DNA from: CAXXOK01 sp035353235
Lineage (GTDB): Bacteria; Bacillota; Clostridia; Christensenellales; Aristaeellaceae
Reading direction: 5' to 3'
DNA: 10,007 bases
Assembly: GCA_035353235.1 (NCBI GenBank)
Contig: DAOPZG010000095.1
Span: 1 to 10,007, forward strand
The notes below the pieces were generated by a model, which worked only from the letters and a program-made list of their open reading frames with translations, did no database searches and was not told the DNA's origin. A program made the translations under genes and the position numbers. Below are positions 1-6,240 of this stretch, in pieces (positions within the stretch are counted from its first letter, which is position 1; the number at the start of each line of letters is the position of its first letter).

Positions 1-55
1 GTCGCGGACGAACTACCACTAAGCAAATTTTGTACTTGACATGGGGTACACTTCA
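1..55 (-). mobile_element. Possible terminal end of an IS3-type insertion sequence (partial, runs off left edge)
   Basis: Read on the minus strand from 55 to 1, the sequence begins TGAAGTGTACCCC and continues with ATGTCAAGTACAAAA. A TG at the very tip, a run of four C close to it and a nearby GTCAAG-like box resemble, from memory, the ends of IS3-family (IS150-group) elements. No transposase, second end or target duplication is in the window, so this is pattern resemblance only. The stretch also contains TGTAC and GTACA arms that can pair. It adjoins, and supplies the stop codon of, the AT-rich hypothetical gene to its right. It could equally be ordinary intergenic DNA. Confidence 0.22.
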
Positions 56-412
56 GTTTTTATCCTTAATTTTCAGATCTTTCCTAATGGCCTTAACAAT
101 ATCTGTAAGGTACTTATCATGGAGTTCGTTTTCTTTTCCAACAGCCTCGTTTTCATAACGCAAAATACTCTCAACAACCTGTTCACTACCAATTATCAAT
201 AATCGATCTCGATGATATGTATATTGCGTTACTGCGTCTTGGTTACTATTCTGAGCTCCCAAATTATGCAGCGCTTCAATATACGATACATATTGCTCTT
301 CTTTCAGCTTCCGTAACTGAAGCATATTGCTATTTCTATATGTGAAGAATGCACCAATAACAGATACTAGAATTGCAGATGTTGCTCCTAAAATCGCAAT
401 AATCATTTCCAC
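53..412 (-). CDS. Small membrane-anchored hypothetical protein
   Basis: The family is not recognised. With a GTG start at 412 the product is about 119 residues: one hydrophobic N-terminal helix (MEMIIAILGATSAILVSVIG and a few residues more), then a short positive patch (YRN...LRKLKEE) and a charged, probably helical C-terminal domain. This predicts a cytoplasmic domain tethered by a single membrane segment. The 412 start is preferred because AGGGTGA (418-424) lies six bases upstream. ATG at 406 is an alternative, and the open frame reaches back to a GTG at 469, which would add a second hydrophobic stretch and has GGGG just upstream. The gene is markedly AT-rich (33-35% G+C in the lines counted) compared with its neighbours, and it is transcribed away from the dioxygenase operon, which suggests horizontal acquisition. 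Its stop falls in an IS-end-like sequence, so the C-terminus may be truncated. No function is proposed. Confidence 0.6.
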   Translation of the reverse strand: MEMIIAILGATSAILVSVIGAFFTYRNSNMLQLRKLKEEQYVSYIEALHNLGAQNSNQDAVTQYTYHRDRLLIIGSEQVVESILRYENEAVGKENELHDKYLTDIVKAIRKDLKIKDKN

Positions 413-586
413 AATAATCACCCTGATGAATTTTATCACGAGTATCCACAAAATATCAACAAAATCCACTATACCCCAGAACGAATCCGATTATTCTAGA
501 TCGAGAGTGGTGGTAAGAATTTCCTGTCTCACTTTTCCCGTTTCTGGGTATATTAACACAAGAAGAATAAACGAGGAGGTGCGCGA

Positions 587-1387
587 ATGAGTCGGATGCC
601 GGTGGTGTTTGTGGGGCACGGGTCCCCGATGAACGCGATTGAAAGCAACCCATTTACCGAAGAGTGGCAAAGGATCGGGGTGGAAATCCCCAAACCGGAG
701 GCAATCCTGTCTGTTTCGGCGCACTGGTATACACGGGGCACACGGGTATCGGACGCCGAACAGCCGCGCATGATCTATGATATGTACGGTTTCCCGGCGG
801 AACTGTACCGGGTGCGATACGATGCACCGGGTTCGCCCGCACTTGCGGCACAGGTGCGAAAAGCGCTGGGAGACAGGGTGCAGGCGGATGCTACGTGGGG
901 GTTGGATCACGGCACCTGGTCGGTGCTGAACTGGATGTTTCCGGCGGCGGATATTCCGGTGGTACAACTCAGCGTGGACGCGAACGCCTCCATGCGCGAT
1001 TATTTTGAGATGGGAAAGTACCTGGCCCCGCTTCGGGAACAGGGAATCCTGATCTTTGGCAGCGGTAACGTGGTGCATCATCTGGGCCGTGTCGCCTGGG
1101 ACATGCGCGGCGGGTTCCCGTGGGCGGACGAGTTTGACGCGTATATCAGGGCGAATGTTTTGGCCCGCCATGCGGAGAACGTGATTGATTACCACCGGGC
1201 GGGCGCGTCGGCGTCGCTGGCGTTTCCGACGCCGGATCATTTCGCACCGCTGCTGTATGCGCTTGGCGCGAGCGACGAGGGGGATAACGTTCGCGTATTT
1301 AACGATGCGCGGGTGCTGGGTTCGCTTTCCATGACCGGATACTTGTTTGAAACACAAACTGTAGCGACTGGTGAACAGGAGGAATGA
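587..1387 (+). CDS. ygiD: DODA-type extradiol ring-opening dioxygenase (YgiD/LigB family)
   Basis: The 266-residue protein has the usual length for the class III extradiol dioxygenase family that includes E. coli YgiD (4,5-DOPA dioxygenase) and plant DODA. Family members cleave catechol-type rings using a metal held by histidines. Visible landmarks are the N-terminal VFVGHGSPM (His11), SVSAHW (His46), WGLDHGTWSVL (His108), FGSGNVVHHLG (His164/165) and FPTPDHFAPL (His218). By analogy with YgiD, His11, His46, His165 and His218 are the likely metal ligands and His108 the likely acid/base. The protein is cytoplasmic with no signal peptide. ATG 587 is preceded by an excellent AGGAGGTG site at 574-581. 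The 117-base upstream gap shows only a weak promoter candidate (TATATT at 549-554 without a clear -35). It is followed after three bases by the pirin gene, with which it must be co-transcribed. The physiological substrate cannot be read from the sequence; detoxification of phenolic compounds is an inference. Confidence 0.88.
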   Translation: MSRMPVVFVGHGSPMNAIESNPFTEEWQRIGVEIPKPEAILSVSAHWYTRGTRVSDAEQPRMIYDMYGFPAELYRVRYDAPGSPALAAQVRKALGDRVQADATWGLDHGTWSVLNWMFPAADIPVVQLSVDANASMRDYFEMGKYLAPLREQGILIFGSGNVVHHLGRVAWDMRGGFPWADEFDAYIRANVLARHAENVIDYHRAGASASLAFPTPDHFAPLLYALGASDEGDNVRVFNDARVLGSLSMTGYLFETQTVATGEQEE

Positions 1388-1390
1388 TTA

Positions 1391-2233
1391 TTGAAGCGGG
1401 AGATTGTACAGACAGTACGGGGTATGCGCGCCGTTGATGGCGCCGGGGTTCGGCTGGTGCGGGTGCTGGGCAACGCCAATGTGCGGGAGTTTGATCCTTT
1501 CCTGATGCTGGACTCGTTTGATTCGACCGACCCGGCGGATTATATCGCGGGATTTCCGATGCATCCGCATCGGGGAATCGAAACGCTTACCTACCTGATT
1601 TCAGGCCGGATCGAGCATCAGGACACGCTGGGTAATAAGGGCGTGATCCATTCGGGGGAGTGCCAGTGGATGACGGCTGGCAGCGGAATCCTGCATCAGG
1701 AAATGCCCAAGCCTGCAGAACGAATGCTGGGCTTTCAACTATGGCTTAATATGCCGGCGGCGGAAAAAATGGATATGCCGCACTATCTGGCCATTACGCA
1801 GAAGGACATGACGGTTGTGCGTGTGGATGGGGCGGATGTGCGGGTGCTTTCCGGCACACTGGAGGGCCAAAGTGGGATCAAGCCGCAACATATCCCCGCC
1901 TCGGTATGGGATGTTGCGCTTCCCGCGGGCCATAGCATTCGGCTGCCTGTCCATCCGGATGAAACGGTATTTACCTTCTTGATCGAAGGGGATGGTGTGG
2001 TGAATGGGCGGGAAATCCCGGTAAAAACCGCTGTGCTGTTTGGGCAGGGGGATGAAATCGAAGTGCAGGCGACACAAAGGGAGAACCTGCGTTTCATATT
2101 CTTTTCCGGTCGCCCTTTGCATGAACCGATCGCATGGGGCGGCCCGATTGTGATGAATACGCAGGCGGAACTGAACCGCGCATTTGACGAACTGGAAGAC
2201 GGTACTTTCCTGAAACACCGTGTCTCCATTTGA
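1391..2233 (+). CDS. Pirin family protein (bicupin, YhhW-like)
   Basis: The 280-residue protein matches the pirin family of iron-binding bicupins, some of which have quercetin 2,3-dioxygenase activity. The N-terminal cupin carries FPMHPHRGIET (His58, His60) and GSGILHQEMP (His102, Glu104), the same spacing as the metal ligands of human pirin. The C-terminal cupin (roughly 170-280) lacks such a metal set, as is normal for the family. The start is TTG at 1391: the frame is closed by the TGA of the upstream gene at 1385-1387, and AGGAGG at 1378-1383 sits seven bases before the TTG. The site lies inside the end of the dioxygenase gene, so translation of the two is probably coupled. Pairing with a ring-cleaving dioxygenase suggests a role in aromatic or oxidative stress metabolism. 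The exact reaction is unknown; pirins range from dioxygenases to redox-sensing regulators. Confidence 0.88.
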   Translation: MKREIVQTVRGMRAVDGAGVRLVRVLGNANVREFDPFLMLDSFDSTDPADYIAGFPMHPHRGIETLTYLISGRIEHQDTLGNKGVIHSGECQWMTAGSGILHQEMPKPAERMLGFQLWLNMPAAEKMDMPHYLAITQKDMTVVRVDGADVRVLSGTLEGQSGIKPQHIPASVWDVALPAGHSIRLPVHPDETVFTFLIEGDGVVNGREIPVKTAVLFGQGDEIEVQATQRENLRFIFFSGRPLHEPIAWGGPIVMNTQAELNRAFDELEDGTFLKHRVSI

Positions 2234-2249
2234 ACGGTAATACACCCTG

Positions 2250-2279
2250 AACCCCCGGAACCAGACGCTCCGGGGGTTT
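2250..2279 (+). terminator. Rho-independent terminator after the dioxygenase-pirin operon
   Basis: A perfect 10-bp stem, AACCCCCGGA (2250-2259) with TCCGGGGGTT (2269-2278), encloses a 9-base loop. It starts 17 bases after the pirin stop codon. The T-tract is short (TTTGCTGT), so it may be a moderate terminator, but the stem is very GC-rich. It separates this operon from the independently promoted ABC operon. Confidence 0.85.
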
Positions 2280-2335
2280 GCTGTATGCCAGAAAGAAATG
2301 GTTATGCAATCGTAAAAAAAGACAAGCATTGTGTA

Positions 2336-2364
2336 TTGACTTCCGTCGGATTCCCTCCTAAACT
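2336..2364 (+). promoter_or_regulatory. SigA-type promoter of the ABC exporter operon
   Basis: TTGACT (-35, 2336-2341) and TAAACT (-10, 2359-2364) are separated by exactly 17 bases. The predicted transcript start is near 2371, giving a leader of about 130 nt before the preferred ATG at 2503. It sits directly after the terminator of the upstream operon, which fits an independent transcription unit. No adjacent regulator gene (such as a MarR-type gene) is present in the window. Confidence 0.7.
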
Positions 2365-2380
2365 ATTGCATACTGACTAA

Positions 2381-2408
2381 GCGGACAGAAACGGAGAGGA
2401 GTGTCCGC
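2381..2408 (+). repeat. Inverted repeat (hairpin) in the ABC operon leader
   Basis: GCGGACA (2381-2387) is perfectly complementary to TGTCCGC (2402-2408), with a 14-base loop containing the purine-rich GGAGAGGAG. It would lie at the very 5' end of the transcript. It could be an RNA hairpin hiding a Shine-Dalgarno-like sequence, or a repressor-binding palindrome just downstream of the promoter. A second smaller pair, ATCGTT and AACGAT, occurs within the next ~40 bases. Confidence 0.45.
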
Positions 2409-2502
2409 TACAAGAACGGAATCGTTACAACGGAACACAACGATACGGGGAAGGGTGGCTGTCCGAATTCGCCAAATCCGGCGCCGCACTCCCGGAGGAA
2501 TT

Positions 2503-4254
2503 ATGGATACTTTTCGACGTGTGCTGGGATGGTTACGACCCTATCGAAAAAAGCTGGCGATCTGCATTGTTCTGCTCTTTGCCATGACGGCGTTCAGGAT
2601 GATCGTTCCTTACATAACACAGGCAGTGGTGAACGACGTACTGCCCAACCGCAACATGACACTGCTATTGCAACTGTGCGCCCTGTTAATTGTGATGACC
2701 GCTCTGCGAAGCCTGATGATGTATAAACGGGGCATGCTGATTGAGGAAGTGTCCCAAAGCGTGGTGTATGACCTGCGTACGGGCCTGTACGGCCATATGC
2801 AGGAGCTTTCGTATGCCTTTTACGATACCCACCATATTGGCGAAATTATGAGCCGGATGACCGGAGACATTGAAGGCGTGCGCGTGCTGGTAGTCAACGG
2901 CGTGGTGGGAATGCTGGAAAGCCTGTTGATGTTCGTGCTGTCTCTGATCGGCATGAGCCTGATGAGCTGGCGGCTCACCCTGCTGATGCTGTGCTTCTGC
3001 CCGGCGGTGGCGCTGGTCGCAACGAAACTGCATGGGAAAATCCGCCCGGCTCATATGGCGGTTCGCGAGCAGAACGCGGTGCTGAATACACGCACGCAGG
3101 AAAACATTTCCGGTGTGCGCGTGGTGAAAGCTTTCGCCCGGGAAGAGTACGAGAAACAGGCTTTCGCAACGGAAAATAACAAAGTATTGCAGTTTAACCT
3201 GGTGGTTACGCGCCTGTGGAGCACCTTCTTCCCGCTGATGGATACCATTGCGGGGCTGGCGACCCCCGTGCTGATTCTGGCCGGCGCGGTACTGATGCAC
3301 CGGGGAGAAATCGACATTGGTACGCTTGTCGGAGCAACGGGCTTCGTGTGGATGCTGATTGCTCCGATGCGGCAGGTGGCCAGTTTTGTCAACCTGATCA
3401 CCAACGGCCTTGTCTCCTCCGAGAAGCTGATTTACTACCTCGACCTCGGTTCCAAGGTGCGCAACCCGGAGAATCCGGAAAAACCCGCCAGACGGGAAGG
3501 CCGGGTGGACATCAGCCATGTTACTTTCAAGTATGGCGATAAAGAGATACTCAGCGATATTGACCTGCACGTGGAGCCCGGGCAGGTGATCGCGGTCATG
3601 GGCGCGACAGGCTCGGGGAAAACAACGCTGGTTACCATGCTGGGCCGGTATTACGACGTGGCGGAGGGAAGCGTATCCGTCGACGGCGTGGATATCCGCA
3701 GGCAGAATCTGCACGACCTGCGGGACTCCATCGGCGTGGTGATGCAGGAAACCTTCCTGTTTAGCGAAACCATCGCCAATAACATCCGTTTCGGGCGTCC
3801 GGACGCACCGCAGGATGCGGTGGAGGCCGCGGCGCGCGCGGCGCAGGCGGAGGAATTTATTCTGCAAACCCCGCAGGGATATGATACCGTCGTAGGGGAA
3901 CGGGGCATGGGCCTGTCCGGCGGGCAGAAACAGCGCGTGGCGCTGGCACGGGCGATTTTGTATAACCCGTCGATACTGGTTCTGGACGATGCCACATCCG
4001 CCGTGGACATGGAAACGGAAGCGGAAATTCAAAAGGCGTTGGGCCGGGTGATGAAGGGCAGAACTACCTTTATCATCGCACACCGTATTTCGTCCGTGCG
4101 TAAAGCCGACCAGATTATTGTGCTGGATCATGGACGGATTGCCGAGCGCGGTTCCCACCGGGAACTGTTAAGACAAAACGGCCTGTACGCGTCGATTTAC
4201 CGCGACCAGACGCGGGATTTTGTGACTGCGGAAAAGGCAGGTGAGCAGGAATGA
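2503..4254 (+). CDS. Heterodimeric ABC exporter, subunit A (degenerate-site Walker B)
   Basis: This 583-residue half-transporter has an N-terminal six-helix exporter domain (about residues 18-310) fused to a C-terminal ATPase domain. In the ATPase are Walker A GATGSGKT (367-374), a Q-loop in VVMQETFLFS, a canonical signature LSGGQKQ (from 471), Walker B ILVLDDATS and the H-loop in IIAHRISS. The residue after Walker B Asp495 is Asp496 rather than the catalytic Glu, the mark of the degenerate partner in heterodimeric multidrug exporters of the BmrC/LmrC/TM287 kind. It probably pairs with the next gene product to export drugs, lipids or peptides; the substrate is unknown. ATG 2503 is chosen because GGAGGAA (2494-2500) precedes it and the protein then begins in the family's usual way (FRRVLGWLRPYRKK). 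The frame is open back to GTG 2401, adding 34 mostly Arg-rich residues that look non-native. It overlaps the next gene by four bases. Confidence 0.92.
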   Translation: MDTFRRVLGWLRPYRKKLAICIVLLFAMTAFRMIVPYITQAVVNDVLPNRNMTLLLQLCALLIVMTALRSLMMYKRGMLIEEVSQSVVYDLRTGLYGHMQELSYAFYDTHHIGEIMSRMTGDIEGVRVLVVNGVVGMLESLLMFVLSLIGMSLMSWRLTLLMLCFCPAVALVATKLHGKIRPAHMAVREQNAVLNTRTQENISGVRVVKAFAREEYEKQAFATENNKVLQFNLVVTRLWSTFFPLMDTIAGLATPVLILAGAVLMHRGEIDIGTLVGATGFVWMLIAPMRQVASFVNLITNGLVSSEKLIYYLDLGSKVRNPENPEKPARREGRVDISHVTFKYGDKEILSDIDLHVEPGQVIAVMGATGSGKTTLVTMLGRYYDVAEGSVSVDGVDIRRQNLHDLRDSIGVVMQETFLFSETIANNIRFGRPDAPQDAVEAAARAAQAEEFILQTPQGYDTVVGERGMGLSGGQKQRVALARAILYNPSILVLDDATSAVDMETEAEIQKALGRVMKGRTTFIIAHRISSVRKADQIIVLDHGRIAERGSHRELLRQNGLYASIYRDQTRDFVTAEKAGEQE

Positions 4255-6065
4255 CGAGATTGCGGAATCTGGATGATGAAGAGCTGGAAGCCCCGTTTGA
4301 CCGAAAACAGTTCTTCCGCCTTTTAAGCTACCTGAAACCCTACCGCAGGCAGATGGCGATTGCGCTTACCCTGATGATCGTTGCATCCGGAGCATCGCTT
4401 GTAAGCCCTTATCTGATGAGCCGCGCGATCGGGATGCTTACGGCGGGGGATTACACGGACATCCCCTACGTGTTTCTGGGCATGATCCTCGCTGTAGTGG
4501 TGGGAGGCGTTTGCCTCAGCCTGCGTGTAAAAACCATGGATGTTTCCGGCCGAAAAGCAATTGCCACGTTACGGCAGGACCTGTTTGACCATATCCAGTC
4601 GCTGTCCCTTCCATTTTTCGACAGCCGCTCGGCAGGTAAAATCATGGTGCGCGTCATCAACGACGTCAACAGCCTGAACGACCTGTTTACCGGCGGGATC
4701 ATCAACGTGATTGTGGATTGTCTGACGTTGGTCCTGCTGGTAATCATCATGCTGGCGATCAACTGGAAGCTCACGCTTCTGGCGATGGCCTCGCTGATCA
4801 TCCTGTTCCTCATTATCACCAGCCTGAAAACACGCATGCGCAGAGCGTGGCAGGTGGTGCGGATGAAAACCAGCACAATGAACGGTTACCTGCACGAAAG
4901 CCTGTCCGGGATGCGGGTGACGCAAACCTTCGTACGGGAAGACCTGAACAAAGAGATTTTCGACGAAACCAACCAGGATATTAAGAAGAGCTGGTTACGC
5001 GCGGTAGGAATCAACAACCTTTTCTGGCCCTATATTGACACTTTAAGCGCCTTCAGCACCGCGGCGGTCTATATTGTGGGCGTGCTGCTGATGGGCCCGG
5101 TAGGTGCAGTGAACGCGCTGTCGCTGGCCGATTTGCTGGCGATCCTGTGGTATCTGGGGCGATTCTGGGAGCCGATCAACAACGTATCCAACTTCTACAA
5201 CAGTATCCTGACCGCCATGGCGTCCATGGAACGCATCTTTGAAATCATGGACACCAAACCGCAGGTGTTTGACAAACGGGACGATCTGCCGGAGCTGCCA
5301 CCGATTCGCGGCGCGATTACCTTTGACCATGTCAGCTTCGGATATGATCCGGAACAGCCGGTGCTGGAAGACGTATCCTTTACAGTTCAACCGGGACAGA
5401 CCATCGCGCTGGTAGGGCCGACCGGCGCGGGGAAAAGCACGATCGTCAGCCTGATCAGCCGATTCTACGACGTAACGGACGGATCGCTGAAGATTGACGG
5501 TTACGACGTACGGGATGTGAAACTGCAATCCCTGCGCAGACAAATGTCCGTAATGCTTCAGGACAGCTTCATATTCAGCGGAACGATTCTGGACAACATC
5601 CGGTACGGACGTCTGGACGCCACGGAGGAAGAAGTGATCGAAGCGGCGAAAGCGGTGCATGCGCATGATTTTATCGAAAAATTGCCTAAAGGGTATCGGA
5701 CTGAGGTGAACGAACGCGGCTCCACGCTGTCCACCGGACAAAAGCAGCTGATTTCCTTCGCGCGGGCATTGCTCAATGACCCGCGGGTACTGATTCTGGA
5801 TGAGGCAACATCCTCTATCGACACCCATACGGAGATGCTGATCCAGAAAGCGTTGGAGGTGCTTCTCAAAAACCGCACCAGCTTTGTGATCGCGCATCGG
5901 CTTTCCACTATCCGCCGCGCGGATCGAATTATGGTGGTGCAGGATCATGCGATTGCCGAATCCGGAACGCACGAAGAATTGATGACGCTCCCCGACGGCC
6001 TGTATCGCAGTCTTTGCGAGGCGCAGTACCGCTTTATGGAGGATGAAAGCGCTGCGGAGGCATGA
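4251..6065 (+). CDS. Heterodimeric ABC exporter, subunit B (degenerate signature motif)
   Basis: The 604-residue partner half-transporter has a ~20-residue acidic N-terminal extension, an exporter transmembrane domain (about residues 30-320) and an ATPase domain. The ATPase shows Walker A GPTGAGKS (389-396), Q-loop VMLQDSFIFS, signature LSTGQKQ (493-499), Walker B VLILDEATSS with Asp517 and catalytic Glu518, and H-loop VIAHRLST. The signature has Thr where LSGGQ has Gly. Because each ATP site uses the Walker motifs of one chain and the signature of the other, this chain's intact Walker B plus subunit A's LSGGQ forms the active site, while this LSTGQ plus subunit A's Asp496 forms the non-hydrolytic site. 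This matches BmrD/TM288-type subunits. The ATGA overlap with the upstream gene indicates translational coupling and a fixed 1:1 partner; AGGTGAGCAGGA lies just upstream. Substrate is not deducible. Confidence 0.93.
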   Translation: MTRLRNLDDEELEAPFDRKQFFRLLSYLKPYRRQMAIALTLMIVASGASLVSPYLMSRAIGMLTAGDYTDIPYVFLGMILAVVVGGVCLSLRVKTMDVSGRKAIATLRQDLFDHIQSLSLPFFDSRSAGKIMVRVINDVNSLNDLFTGGIINVIVDCLTLVLLVIIMLAINWKLTLLAMASLIILFLIITSLKTRMRRAWQVVRMKTSTMNGYLHESLSGMRVTQTFVREDLNKEIFDETNQDIKKSWLRAVGINNLFWPYIDTLSAFSTAAVYIVGVLLMGPVGAVNALSLADLLAILWYLGRFWEPINNVSNFYNSILTAMASMERIFEIMDTKPQVFDKRDDLPELPPIRGAITFDHVSFGYDPEQPVLEDVSFTVQPGQTIALVGPTGAGKSTIVSLISRFYDVTDGSLKIDGYDVRDVKLQSLRRQMSVMLQDSFIFSGTILDNIRYGRLDATEEEVIEAAKAVHAHDFIEKLPKGYRTEVNERGSTLSTGQKQLISFARALLNDPRVLILDEATSSIDTHTEMLIQKALEVLLKNRTSFVIAHRLSTIRRADRIMVVQDHAIAESGTHEELMTLPDGLYRSLCEAQYRFMEDESAAEA

Positions 6066-6067
6066 GG

Positions 6068-6121
6068 ATGGCCGCGGTAATGGTCAGAACGCTATCCGAA
6101 GCGTATGAGAGAAGCCTCTGA
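6068..6121 (+). CDS. Possible 17-residue microORF at the end of the ABC operon
   Basis: An ATG at 6068 follows GGAGG (6056-6060) with a seven-base spacer and opens a 17-residue frame, MAAVMVRTLSEAYERSL, ending in TGA at 6119-6121. The ribosome site lies in the last codons of subunit B. An in-frame ATG at 6062 overlaps the subunit B stop as ATGA. The peptide has no recognisable domain and could be chance; the good spacing is the only support. Confidence 0.15.
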   Translation: MAAVMVRTLSEAYERSL

Positions 6122-6177
6122 AGATTTCCGGCTCGGTATTCTGCAATGCCCGGATCGGGAACTGAATGTATCACTGT

Positions 6178-6212
6178 AAAAACCGCCGACAGCAGACGCT
6201 TCGGCGGTTTTT
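6178..6212. terminator. Bidirectional rho-independent terminator between convergent operons
   Basis: A 12-bp perfect stem, AAAAACCGCCGA (6178-6189) with TCGGCGGTTTTT (6201-6212), has an 11-base loop. The stem ends in T-runs on both strands, so it can terminate the ABC operon from the left and the polysaccharide operon from the right. It lies about 110 bases after the subunit B stop and about 30 bases beyond the stop of the convergent gene. Confidence 0.9.
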
Positions 6213-6240
6213 ATACGGCGGATGGAGGCGAGGCGGCCTG

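Noticed and set aside
491..1357. Long open frame (288 codons) on the minus strand opposite the dioxygenase gene
   Set aside because: Its product is rich in Arg, His and Pro with no family features. It is the antisense shadow of a GC-rich gene with clear catalytic motifs.
2401..2502. N-terminal extension of ABC subunit A from GTG 2401
   Set aside because: The Shine-Dalgarno-like sequence is only about four bases from or overlapping the GTG, the added residues are Arg-rich and unlike the family, and ATG 2503 has GGAGGAA well placed. Kept only as a leader question.
2686..4158. 490-codon open frame on the minus strand opposite ABC subunit A
   Set aside because: It mirrors the ABC gene; the product is His/Gln/Arg-rich with no domain. 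Codon bias of the real gene explains the length.
5043..5972. 309-codon minus-strand frame opposite ABC subunit B
   Set aside because: Antisense shadow of a well-supported ATPase gene.
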